Below are positions 35,228 through 47,279 of a stretch of DNA of 64,000 nt, one piece after another; positions within the stretch are counted from its first letter, which is position 1, and each line of letters starts with the position of its first letter. The position numbers and the translations under genes were made by a program. The stretch is from Cucumis sativus (Eukaryota > Streptophyta > Magnoliopsida > Cucurbitales > Cucurbitaceae). The notes under the pieces were generated by a model that was not told the DNA's origin, made no database searches, and saw nothing but the letters and a program-made list of their open reading frames with translations. The DNA lies in assembly GCF_000004075.3 (NCBI RefSeq), contig NC_026661.2, positions 1 to 64,000 of the forward strand. The letters run 5' to 3'.

Positions 35228-37344
35228 ATATTGCTTAGAGATATATACAATCAGACATATATAGTGACATACAATAATCGAAAATATTTTTCAATTCAAT
35301 CTGTTCTTTATTTTTTTGTTTATCTTATAGTAATATTATGTTGTTAGTCATATAAACATTTATATCTTAAGTATGTTGTAACAACATTAGTAAACTATAT
35401 ATTATTAATAATTAATATTTAAAATATATATTTATATGTAAATACTACTAAAACAGTAAAAACACATTCTTAGTGTATATATAATATGTAGTGAGAATAT
35501 CATACATACATATTCTCACTTCGTATAATTATATACCTTCTATTTGTCATATATTTTTTAAATGAACAATATATACTATAATATACTCGTAAATTATAAT
35601 ATGTTATGATGTGATTTAATATATAAATACACCTTATTTACAACATAAATATTTAGTGACATATAGTTCTACATAATTTTATAGTTGAATTTCAATATAT
35701 ATCACTACATAGACAGGTTGATGTTATCAATATACATTTATATAAATATAATAACACGTATTTGTGACACATATATAGTTCAGTTTTTTTCCTCACGTTT
35801 TGTATCATTTTCTTTATATTTTTCTATATTCGATTAGTATTTTATTTGATTTGTTACATACATACTAATGCATATATTCAATAATACAGTAGTTGAAGTT
35901 GACATCATCCCATTGAATGTCAAACGTTCAGTTGGTCAACAAAAAATATTAGAATTCATTCTAAAATGAAGTTTTAAATGTGGTTGTCATAAACGAAAGA
36001 GATGCAAGCTTCCTTATTGAACTAATTTTTCTTTCTTATATTAAACTTTTAGTATGTTGATTTATACTTTATTTGAAATATTCATATTTCAGTTTTTAAT
36101 TTAGTTATTTTATTTCTATATTTTTCATAAATTTTCATCTACGGTACCATACAATTTTTTTCAATTTATTATATTTAATATACTATTCATTCATACATAA
36201 CCACTCTTGTTTCAATCACGAGTTATTATTTATTATGTATAGAATTTTTTAAAAAATAATGTAAATTTTGAAACATATGTCAAAAGTAGGTGAATGCAAA
36301 ACTATTGACAAAAATAGGTGAGTTGAGGTGAAGTTTTGTACCCCTACACAATTTTCATGCAGTGGACCCTACATAGTTTATTTTTTACTTTATATATATA
36401 TTACATTGGGCCAACATTTTTTATTTTCTCATTATTTATATACGTGGGTCCCACACACTCTACTTTTTTCATTAGGTGTGTATATATAATAATGACGTAT
36501 ATACTAGTACATGATACATATATCTTATGTGATTTGTTACATATATATACTACTTCATATTTTCAATAGTACATAAATGATGTCATCTTTGATGTACTCA
36601 ATATATCATAGTATATTTCAAATACAAAATATAAAATTCTTACTAACCTTAAATGAACAATATATATTATGATATATCCTTATACTGCTGTTTCAAACAT
36701 AACTTATTATTATTATTACATATAAAATAAATATTTGAAATAAAATAAATAAACCAGTTTAACAAATTGATTGCATAACATTTCATTCATAAAAATATAT
36801 AATGTATTGTTTCATATACACTATTCATAAGTCAATTTAACATTCAACCATTTTTTTTCATACAATTTCCTGAATCTTCAATTCTTTCATCAAAGTCCTA
36901 CATTACAAACATATTCAGTTGATCTCAACATTACATATTAGTGGTGTTCGCGTTCGGTTTGAAGCTAAAACCGCATCGAACGCAAAATGATAAAAAAAAT
37001 CTTCATTGAAACCGAACCGAACCGCTCATCTATGCCAAACCGAATGAAACCGAACCACATATACATAAATAAAATCAAATCAAAACCGAACGGCTTATAC
37101 AAAGTTATAAACATAGAAATTTCAAATTACAGACATAGATGTTTCAAACATTGAAATTTGAAAGTCCAACAACACATAGAAGTTTTAAAATCCCCCTAAG
37201 ATGAATAAAAGTCCTACAGTCATGCAAACTTCGTCAAGACAACTTGTCATTTACGTTTTGATTATGTCATTCTTCTCCTTTTCGTTCCTCTCATTGATTT
37301 TTGCCTCTATACCCGCTTTGAAGTCTAAAAAAGTCTTATTATTA

Positions 37345-37383
<39 letters not shown>

Positions 37384-37899
37384 GTTTTTAAAATAAAGCA
37401 ATTCAGTTCGGTTTGAGAATCGGTTCTTAACATCTTAAACTGAACCGAACCGAATTTTATGTGGTTTTTTTGAAATAGAAATCGAATCGAACCGAACCAT
37501 ATGCATTCGATTTCGGTTCGATTAGTGATTCGATTCAGTTTTCAACTTCATTTTGAACACCCCTATTACATTACTAGAGAATAACAAATTTTTAATGACA
37601 TATATTACATATACTCATCATAATTATTTCTCATTCATGTTCTTGTAAACATAAACAACTTTCATGTATAATTAATATTATTTCAAACATAATGTATTAT
37701 TTACTATGTAAGATATGAATATTTAAATAAAATAAATAAATAAATTGATATAAGAACATTTCACTAATAAAATATACATTATATTATTCAATATATACTA
37801 TAATTATATAAAATATATGAAAAAGAATGCAGAATAAAAAAGGACAATTTTTTAATAAAATCATAAAAAGCAAACTAAGGACAATTTTTATTATTAATA
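35228..37899. repeat. End of tandem unit 3 and first part of unit 4
   Basis: The unit boundary is at 35396. AT-rich, with a MITE, no supported gene. The final TAATA (37895-37899) is the Gy-C duplication. Confidence 0.87.
36939..37565. mobile_element. hAT-type MITE, unit 4 copy (627 bp)
   Basis: Same ends as the other copies; left duplicate TTACATAT, right duplicate decayed to TTACATTA. Internal (TA)n at about 37350-37380. Confidence 0.83.
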
Positions 37900-39087
37900 T
37901 GTAACGACCCAACTTTTCTAAGTAAGTCGAGGTCGTTATTATTTTTACAAATAAAAGACTTTGATTAATATAAAAAAAACGTAAGCAATTTAAAAAAAAA
38001 CATCTTCAAGTCAGGCCTGATTTTTAAACATTCAAGAAAACATAAAATAATACTATTTACAACAAACGTTTGTAAACTAAATTTCAATTCATTTTAAACC
38101 TCACAAGAACCCATAAGTGGAAGCAAAAACACGTTTCCTATGCATCACGCTTCCTTCCTGCCCTCGCCTGTTTGTCGCCTTTATTACCTTTGCCTGAAAA
38201 TTAAACATATATAAGAAGGGTGGGTATTTAAATACTCAGTAAGAGACCCTCTACTGGTTTCGTCAGGGGAAAATAAATTGTTAAAGTTCTATTGGGACAC
38301 CCTGTACAGTCGCAGTCTTGTGATCCGTAGGATACACATCTCAGTCTAATGCCCCGAGGGACGTACATATCAGTCTAACGCCCCAAGGACATACATATCT
38401 AGTCTAGTGTTCTGCAGAAACACATATCAGTCAAATGCTCCGAAGGTGCACAATAAATTGGTGATCCCGTGGGACACCTACAAGGTAAACATCCCAATAC
38501 AATCTAACAATTTATCCCCTCATTCCATTCAACCCATCTTTCAGTTACTTCAAGTCACAAAGTTCTTTCTTTCAACATCCTAACAGTCAACTTATTTTAC
38601 TACAGTCATATGTCTGTCAATAATATGCTAATACCGGCGAGGCTGTTCGTGACTAAGGCGTGCGATTTACCTCGCGAACGGAGATAAAGACGGCGGCTGG
38701 GTTGGCTTCGACGGAGACAGGTGTTGCGCGACAAAACTGGGCAGAGGCGGAAGAGCAATGGCAGTTACAGGTGGATGGGCGCGGCGGTTCGATCCGAAGG
38801 AGAAAGAAAACGACCGGAAAGAAAATAAGGGCGGCGGTTTCTGGGCTACGACGCAGATCTGGATCAGACAGTTACGCCGCGGCTGCTGCAAGGCTGCTTC
38901 GCGAACGGAGATGGAGAACGGAGAAGATGGATGGGGTCGGGTCGCAAGAAGATGGGAGAAAAGAAAAGAAAAAGAAAAAGAAGAAAAGAAGAAAAAAAAA
39001 TAAAGAAATTTTTTAATATTAAAATAAAAATAATATATATATATATATATAAAAATATATATATATATTTACCTTTTGGGCATTACA
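37900..39087 (-). repeat. Gy-C 3' LTR, internally deleted (1188 bp)
   Basis: + strand TGTAACGACC to GGGCATTACA. Near 38634 the sequence jumps from TGCTAATA to CCGGCGAGGCTG, losing about 0.75 kb present in its 5' LTR, including the donor-like site. Two minisatellite copies near 38345-38410. (TA)n at 39032-39068. Confidence 0.9.
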
Positions 39088-39124
39088 TTCTTCCCTCCTT
39101 AAGAAACTTTCGTCCTCGAAAGTT
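39088..39124 (-). other. Gy-C polypurine tract and hairpin
   Basis: The minus strand reads AAGGAGGGAAGAA against the LTR; the hairpin AACTTTCG-AGGA-CGAAAGTT is at 39105-39124. Confidence 0.83.
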
Positions 39125-39155
39125 TAATCCTGAAATAACTCTGGATAACGAGTCC

Positions 39156-40330
39156 TCATTCTTCCTCTCGCTCCCATGTCGCCTCTTCAATTCGATGATT
39201 CCGCCACAAAACCTTTACTAATGGAATGCTTCTATTACGAAGCATCTTTACCTCTCTAGCCAGAATCTCCACAGGTTGTTCTACATAGCTCAAATGCTCA
39301 TCAATCTCCAAGGGTTCATAGTCCACTACATGAGATGTATCGGCCACATACTTCCTCAACATCGAACATGGAAAACATTATGAACTGCAGAGAGTGATGG
39401 TGGTAATGCCAAGCGATACGCCACAACACCAACCCTCTCTAAGATCTCAAATGGTCCAACAAAACGAGGACTTAACTTCCCTTTCTTCTCAAAACGCATA
39501 ACACCCTTCATAGGTGCTACCTTCAAGAATACCTTTTCTCCCACATCGAACTTAAGGTCTTTTCGCCGTACATCTGCATAACTCTTTGTCTACTCTGCGC
39601 TGTTTGCATACGCGTCTAATCTTTGAATAGCCTCATTAGTAGACCGAACTAATTCAGGTCCCATCAACCTATGTTCACCAACCTCACTCCAACAAACAGG
39701 GGTTCTACAACATTTGCATACAAAGCCTCAAATGGTGCCATACCGATGGTAGCCTGGAAACTGTTGTTATAAGCAAACTCCATCAAATGTAGATGAGAGT
39801 CCCAACTACCTGGAAACTCTATAACACAAGCTCGTAGCATATCCTCTAAAACTTGGTTCAAACGTTCAGTTTGACCATCAGTCTGTGGATGAAAGGCTGT
39901 ACTGAAATCCAATCTCGTACCCATAGCAGTCTGAAGTCCCTTCCAAAACTTGGAAGTAAACCGTGCATCCCTATCAGAAACAATCGATACAGGCACTCCA
40001 TGCAGTCTCACAATCTCAGTTAAATACAACTCTGCCCACTTACTAGCAGTATAAGTGGATTTTCCTGGTACAAAATGTGCCGATTTCGTAAGCCTGTCTA
40101 TGACAACCAAAATCACTGTGAAACCCTTCAGGGTCTTAGGCAGCCCTGAAATAAAATCCATCGACACATTCTCCCACTTCCACTCTGGCACACTTAAGGT
40201 TGTAACAAACCTGCTGGTTTCTGTCTAGGTGCCTTAACTTGCTGACATACTAGACACTTACTAACAAATTCCGCCACTTCCCTTTTCATATTCCGCCACC
40301 AATAAAATCGTTTTAGATCCTGATACATTT
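39156..40330 (-). pseudogene. Gy-C integrase core and chromodomain-like C-terminus, frameshifted
   Basis: The core is open at 39664-40191: WENVSMDFISGLPK (first aspartate), IVSDRDARFTSKFW (second), DGQTERLNQVLEDM (glutamate region). Frame breaks occur near 39660 and 39550. The C-terminal domain is at 39356-39544 ([15 protein letters not shown]) and the chromodomain-type tail at 39156-39362 (LRNRSIPLVKVLW). A frame break removes the last dozen residues, which are present in Gy-E. Confidence 0.88.
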
Positions 40331-41146
40331 TCGTGCTACCAGGATGCATGGAAAATGGGAATTATGGGCTTCATCTAGTAAGTCAATCTTAACTGTACTG
40401 TTCGCTGGCACACATAAACGTCTCTCAAACATCAACCCACCATCAGAGGATATGGAGAACTCATCAGTCTGCCCTGTTTCAACAAGGCGACGTCTCTCCA
40501 TCAAATAAGGATCATTACTCTGAGCATCAACAATCTTCTGCCTCAGAGTCGGTTGCACCGTTAATTGAGCTAGCTGTGAGGTGACTCTCCCCACAGACAC
40601 TGCAATCTCAGCTCTCTCCAAGTCTCGATGCAATGGTACCTGTCTAGTAATGAGTGCTGCCGAATGTGATACTTTTCTACTAAGAGCATCAGCCACCACA
40701 TTCGCCTTACCAGGATGGTACAATATCTCACAGTCATAATCTTTTACCAACTCGAGCCACCTTCGCTGTCTCATATTCAACTCCTTCTGAGTGAAGAAGT
40801 ACTTTAGGCTCTTATGGTCAGTAAAGATTTGTATCTTTTCACCGTACAAGTAATGTCTCCATATCTTCAATGCAAAAACCACTGCTGCCAACTCCAAATC
40901 ATGTGTGGGGTAGTTCTGCTCGTGACTCTTCAACTGACGAGAGGCATAAGCAACCACCTTACCTTTCTGCATCAAAACACAACCCAGTCCTTTCTTGGAA
41001 GCATCACTGTAAATCACAAAACTTCCAGATCCATCTGGTACAGTAAGGACCGGTGCAGTAACTAACCTTTGCTTAAGGTTCTGAAAACTATCCTCACAAG
41101 CTGGACTCCAAACAAACGGAGTTCCCTTCCTTGTCAACTGAGTCAA
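40313..41146 (-). pseudogene. Gy-C RNase H and integrase zinc-binding domain
   Basis: An open 277-codon stretch. RNase H begins near [14 protein letters not shown] and has TDHKSLKYF and VVADALSRK. The linker leads to the start of the zinc-binding domain ([10 protein letters not shown]); a short G-run near 40360 then shifts the frame so the HHCC cysteines are read in another frame. RNase H removes the RNA strand during reverse transcription. Confidence 0.89.
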
Positions 41147-42102
41147 GGAGTAGCCAAACGTGAAAAATCCTCCACAAACCTCCGGTAGTACCCTGCTAAA
41201 CCCAGAAAACTACGAACCTCACTAACTGTAGAGGGTCGAGACCAACTGGTAACCGCTTCTATCTTTGCAGGGTCTACTGAAACTCCCTCACTGGAAACCA
41301 CATGACCAAGAAAAGCCACCTGCTTCAACCAAAATTCGCACTTAGAGAACTTAGCATACAGTTTATTGACTCGAAGAGTCTCTAACACCTTATGTAAGTG
41401 TTCCTCATGTTCGGCTTCAGTCTTGGAATAAACCAAAATATCATCAATGAAGACTATCACAAAAGTGTCCAAGAAATCCTTAAACACCCTGTTCATCAAA
41501 TCCATAAATACAGCAGGTGCATTAGTCAAACCAAAAGACATTACTATGAATTCATAATGTCCATACCTCGAACGAAAAGCAGTCTTAGGAATATCACGGT
41601 CTCTAATCCTCAACTGGTGATAACCTGACCGTAAGTCAATCTTAGAGAACACCGTGGCTCCCTGTAACTGATCGAACAAATCATCGATTCTGGGTAAAGG
41701 ATATCTGTTCTTGACTGTTACTTTATTCAACTCTCTATAGTCAATGCAAAGACGCATCGACCCATCCTTCTTCTTCACAAACAATACTGGTGCACCCCAA
41801 GGTGACACACTAGGTCGAATAAAGCCTTTGTCAAGCAATTCCTGTAACTGTACCTTCAGTTCTTTCAACTCAGCAGGAGCCATCCTATAAGGGGCTCTAG
41901 AAATAGGAGTAGTGTTTGGCTCCAACTCAATGGCAAAATCAACCTCTCTATGTGGCGGTAGTCCTGGAAGATCTTTTGGAAATACATCTGGGTATTCTCT
42001 TACCACAGGTTCTGAAGTTAAAGAAGTCTCACCTTCCCTAGTATCCACCACACTTGCCAAAATACTCCAAGTACCCTGGTTGAGTAGTTTACTAGCTTTC
42101 AT
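41143..42102 (-). pseudogene. Gy-C reverse transcriptase, intact domain in a broken polyprotein
   Basis: An open 319-codon stretch from the protease-RT linker through the RT thumb. Motifs: [39 protein letters not shown] and [10 protein letters not shown] (FIDD at about 41440-41451), then [13 protein letters not shown]. It copies element RNA into DNA. All visible catalytic aspartates are present. It runs into RNase H with a frame overlap at 41143-41146, caused by a one-base change. Confidence 0.93.
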
Positions 42103-42235
42103 AGCTGAGATTACTTTAGGCAGTACTACTGTTCCTACCCCTTGAATTTAAAGCTAGATGCAGTAGGGGGACTGAACACAACTTCCTTACGAGAACAATC
42201 AATACTAGCATGATTAGTAGCTAGCCAATCCATAC

Positions 42236-42781
42236 CTAAATTACATCAAAGTCACGCATATCTAATACCAACAAGGTTACGTCCAGCACACGACCAGCTA
42301 TCTCAATTTCACATGCTTTAATCTTTTCCTTAGACAACATAATTTCTCCAGACGGTGTAGACACTGACAAAACATAGTCTAAGGGTTCCACCTCTAAGCA
42401 TGCATGCGTCACAAAAAGCGATGAAATAAATGAATGAGAAGATCCCGAGTCAAACAAGGTCAAGGCAAAATGCCCTAACACTGGTAATGTACCTGTCACT
42501 ACTGTGCCGGCCTTCTCTGCCTCTGATCTATTAGTGGCAAAGATTGTACCCCGCTGTGGAGGTCTCTCTCCCTGACTGCTCGATCCAGCCCCAGTAGATC
42601 TCAAGGGACACCTATCAGCCATGTGTCCCTCTTGCTTGCACTTATAACAGACTCTCGTTCCCATCAAACAACGACCCAGGTGGCGTTTCCCACACGTATT
42701 ACATACTGGCCTCTCTGAGTAGTGTCTCCTGCACCGCCAGAACTCTGCTGGAAACTGCGAAAAGGAATCGCCTGGTCTCAA
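42236..42781 (-). pseudogene. Gy-C nucleocapsid and protease
   Basis: An open 181-codon stretch: short finger CNTCGKRHLGRC, knuckle CYKCKQEGHMADRC, then aspartic protease with LFDSGSSHSFIS and DMRDFDVI. The frame ends at 42236 because an A-run is one base shorter than in Gy-B and Gy-D. In this element nucleocapsid and protease share one frame, confirming a continuous gag-pol reading frame. Confidence 0.9.
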
Positions 42782-43689
42782 GTTCCTCTGAGGAACTCCT
42801 ACAGTTCTCTGCTCTACTTTTCTCTTTTGACCCGACGACGATCCCTTATAAAGCTCCTTGGCTGTATTTCATCCTTCCCAACTCATATCCACTGCCAGAC
42901 GCAGTGCTTCAGCTTGGGTAGTGGGCTTTAGTGCTCGCACAAACCCCTAATTTCATCTCTCAATCCCTTGACGAACCTATCAGCTCTAGCCTGCTCATTA
43001 CTAACAAGCTCAGGGGCAAAACGTGACAGCATATCAAACTCCTGGTCGTACTCCTCGACTGTCATATATCCTTGCTTCAACTCCAAGAATTCCTGGCTTT
43101 TGGCGTCTCTAAGGTTAGCCGAGAAAAACTTGGTATAGAAGCAGTCCTTAAACTGATCCCAGGTAATTTGCCTCACATCTCCACCTAGCATGCGCATTGT
43201 AGTCCTCCACCAGATAATGCCTCTGTCCCTCAGTAGAAAAGCAGCACACTGAACTCTGTGCTCCTCGACATCTCATGTAATTAAATATGGTTTCCACAGA
43301 GGACAACCACATTTCAGCTTTAGTAGGATCCTCCAGTGACCCATCAAACGTCTGAGGGTCATACTTCCGAAAGTCCCTCAAATGTTTCGCCTCAGCAGAA
43401 AGTTGGTTGGTAATTCTTGTGCAGGAGGGGCTGCTGGTGCGGGAACTACAGGTGCAGTGGAACCGCAGGTGCCTGCTGGTTTTGAGCTATAGCTGTCATA
43501 AGTTCTGTAAACCTCTGCTCCATGTGAGCAGACAGTGCATCAAACTCAACGTGAGTCACGGGTGCAGCAGGAATTCGCTGTTCAGCTTGACCCTCAGTAG
43601 GCTGATTACGACCTGCTCCTCTACCTCGGCCTCCTACTCCTCTACCTCGGCCTCTACGACCTCCTCTACGTACCTTCCCTTGGCGGCAT
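42782..43689 (-). pseudogene. Gy-C gag capsid, frameshifted
   Basis: The likely start ATG is at 43689 (MPPR), followed by an RG-rich stretch and a P/A-rich linker. Capsid pieces are at 43148-43381 (RKYDPQTFDGSLEDP) and 42928-43197 (QFKDCFYTKFFSANLRDAKS, DRFVKGLRDEI). Two missing G/C bases near 43270 and 42945 break the frame. Confidence 0.86.
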
Positions 43690-43911
43690 AATTCCTATTA
43701 TCCACCAACAACACTCTTTAACAAAATCTTAATCATAACATAAGCAAGTCTTTATCGTCATGCAATCTAGTTTAATTTAGGCAAGGTCATGCAAATAAAC
43801 CATACATATAAGCATCAAGCATACCTGACGAGAGACGAAGGGTCGCGTTAGCCATAGGAAACAAAAACATAGACTTACATCGTAAGTCAGTCTACAGAAC
43901 CTAAAACTTAG

Positions 43912-43923
43912 GCTCTGATACCA
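43912..43923 (-). other. Gy-C primer-binding site
   Basis: + strand GCTCTGATACCA, two bases from the 5' LTR. Confidence 0.93.
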
Positions 43924-43925
43924 AC

Positions 43926-45791
43926 TGTAACGACCCAACTTTTCTAAGTAAGTCGAGGTCGTTATTAGTTTTTTACAAATAAAAGACTTTGATTAATATA
44001 AAACAAAACGTAAGCAATTTAAAAAAAACATCTTCAAGTCAGGCCTGATTTTTAAACATTCAAGAAAACATAAAATAATACTATTTACAACAAACGTTTG
44101 TAAACTAAATTTCAATTCATTTTAAACCTCACAAGAACATAAGGGAAGCAAAAACACGTTTCCTATGGCATCACGCTTCCTTCCTCCCCTCGCCTGTTTG
44201 CCGCCTTTATTACCTTTGCCTGAAAATTAAACATAAGAAGGGTGAGTATTTAAATACTCAGTAAGAGACCCTCTACTGGTCTCGTCAGGGGAAAATAAAT
44301 TGTTAAAGTTCTATTGGGACACCCTGTACAGTCGCAGTCTTGTGATCCCGTAGGATACACATCTCAGTCTAACGCCGAGGGACGTACATATCAGTCTAGT
44401 GTTCTGTAGAAACACATATCAGTCAAATGCTCCCGAAGGTGCACAATAAATTGGTGATCCCGTGGGACACCTACCAGGTAAACATCCCAATACAATCTAA
44501 CAATTTTCCCCTCATTCTATTCAACCCATCTTTCAGTTACTTCAAGTCACAAAGTTCTTTCTTTCAACATCCTAACAGTCAACTTATTTTACTACAGTCA
44601 TATGTCTGTCAATAATATGCTAATACATCAGTCAATCCACTATACAGTCAATGCACCCCTTAGTTCACCAGCACACAGTCATACTTTAGCGTAATCATAC
44701 ACCCAATCTAAACGAGAATCTCATACAAACACAATCTACAATCTCCGTCCTGTCCACATACCCACATTTATACATAGATTCCATGACAATCACGACATAC
44801 ATTCAACGTCAAGTCTACTTCAATTCATATATATTTTCAGTCAACCCACAGTATACATTCAACACACATACAGTTCACAATCACAGTTCACAATCACAAT
44901 TGAGTCCAGTAGAAAATCCTTACCTCGATTTTATGTAAAATTTCTTGGTCGAACTAATTCCAACAAACAAACCCCAAAGAGTAAAGAATCGAATTCCAAC
45001 AAAGCTTAAGGCGTAACTCAAGGACACTAACTCCAAATAACCGATGTCGCCTTCAAGAACAAACATCAATTCAACCAATTAAACAAACATCACATCTTAA
45101 TGTATTTACAAATGTAAAACCTTATTACCCAACAATCTCATCCTTACCAATAACTTATAACAAGACTTTGACAATCGACGTTAAAATAGAAGTTGCCGCA
45201 GCAGGATCTACACAAAAGAAATCGTGCAAACAAATCTGCACGCGAATCGGTCCACAATTCGTAAATGGACAGCGGGTATCGACGAAGGCAGAATGGTTCG
45301 GACGTTCAACAGCAGTTACGCGCAGACGGGAGTAGCCCGGTAACGTAGCCGAACTCGTGCGATGCGGCGTGACCTGCGTCGGCGAGGCTGTTTGTGACTG
45401 AGGCGTGCGATTTGCCTCGCGAACGGAGATAGAGACGGCGGCTGGATTGGCTTAGACGGAGACAGGTGTTGCGCGGCAAAACTGGGCAGAGGCGGAAGAG
45501 CAACGACAGTTACAGGTGGATGGGCGTGGCGGTTTCGATCCGAAGGAGAAAGAAAACGACCGGAAAGAAAATAAGGGCGGCGGTTTCTGGGCTGCGACGC
45601 AGATCTGGATCAGACAGTTACGCGGCGGCTGCTGCAAGGCTGCTTCGCGAACGGAGATGGAGAACGGAGTGGAGAAGATGGATACGGGTCGCGGTCGCAC
45701 GGGGAAGAAGATGGGAGAAAAGAAAAGAAAAAGAAAAGAAGAAAAGAAGAGAAAAAAAATAAAGAAATTTTTTAATATTAAAATAAAAGTA

Positions 45792-45827
<36 letters not shown>

Positions 45828-45860
45828 ATATATATATTTACCTTTTCTTTGGGCATTACA
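43926..45860 (-). repeat. Gy-C 5' LTR (1935 bp)
   Basis: + strand TGTAACGACC to GGGCATTACA. Type A leader (about 45170-45700), (TA)n at 45793-45840. Donor-like site at 44923, acceptor-like at 44220 (704 bp). One minisatellite copy near 44370-44395. Confidence 0.92.
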
Positions 45861-47279
45861 TAATATTACTTTAATAGAATTTAATCCATATTTTCATAGA
45901 ATATTTAATAAATGAAAATCTTAAACGTGGTTCACTTTTCTTTTTATTTTTAATATATTATTAATAATAAAAAGAGTAAATTGGTCATTTTTACTCTATA
46001 TTTGTATAAAATATTAGTCAATTTATGATATTTTTGAAAATTTTAAAAAATTTATTGCAATTAATTTGTAACATGGTATACAATTTGAGTACACTTAGAT
46101 AAAAATTCAAAGAAAAAAAAATAATTTCACATTATATAAGATCAAGTCTAAACGGTATAAATTGAACCGCTTGTTAAAACCGAATCAAACCACACCATTT
46201 ATGTACAAACAAAAAACACAGTTTGTTGCTGTCTCAAATAGTCCAAACCGAATTTAAATGGTTCGGTCTATTTCAGCTTCAGTCTTCTGGAATTCAAGGA
46301 AATTTTGATCTTCCAAGTCTTCAATATTTCAGAAGACGATGATCTCGAAGTTGATAAAAACTTGCACGTCTTGAGAGCTCTATAGAAGTTTGAATCTTCA
46401 ATTCTTCAAAGCTTCAGTACTTCAGAGCTTCATTTCTTCCTTCAACAAAAGATCTCTCGAATGAATGACAAAGGTCTACTTATAGAGAAAATTTGTGGAC
46501 TTTATGTGGGCTTTGGACCCATTTTCTTGTTGAGTTGTTGAGCTTGGACTTGGGCTTGGGCCCATTTTCTTAGTGGGCTTAGGCCCCTTTGTTTGGCCTG
46601 ATTTTTTATCAGGGGCTTGAATTGGGTTGGAAAACTTGACTACCCAATCCAATCAAATTATAATCATCACAACTTGGGTGCGACGACGTGGTGTAATTTC
46701 ATTGGTTGAAATTTCTTGCTCAACAATTACATTTATACTACTCCATAATACATATATATTATGTGATTTGTTTACATATATACTACCTCATTATGTAATA
46801 TTGCTTAGAGATATATACAATCAGACATATATAGTGACATACAGTAATCGAAAATATTTTTCAATTCAATCTGTTCTTTATTTTTTTGTTTATCTTATAG
46901 TAATATTATGTTGTTAGTCATATAAACATTTATATCTTAAGTATGTTGTAACAACATGTAGTAAACTATATATTCATTTATAATTAATATTTTAAAATAT
47001 ATATTTATATAGTAAATACTACTAAAACAGTAAAATACACATTCTTAGTGTATATATATATATGCAGTGAGAATATCATACATACATATTCTCACTTCGT
47101 ATAATTATATACCTTCTATTTGTCATATATTTTTTAAATGAACAATATATACTATAATATACTCGTAAATTATAATATGTTTATGATGTGATTTAATATA
47201 TAGATACACCTTATTTACAACATAAATATTTAGTGACATATAGTTCTACATAATTTATAGTTGAATTTCAATATATATC
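45861..47279. repeat. Rest of tandem unit 4 and start of unit 5
   Basis: It starts with the duplicated TAATA. AT-rich; promoter-like block near 46470; unit boundary at 46967. It ends ATATC (47275-47279), the same insertion site as Gy-B. Confidence 0.88.

Larger units (their letters stand above)
37900..45860 (-). mobile_element. Gy-C: near-complete Ty3/gypsy chromovirus (Del/Tekay-like)
   Basis: 5' LTR 43926-45860, PBS 43912-43923, gag, protease, RT, RNase H, integrase, PPT, shortened 3' LTR 37900-39087; target duplication TAATA at 37895-37899 and 45861-45865. RT and RNase H are open with all visible catalytic motifs; gag and the integrase C-terminus have one-base frame breaks. It is the best internal reference for a complete gypsy pol in this window. 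Confidence 0.94.
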
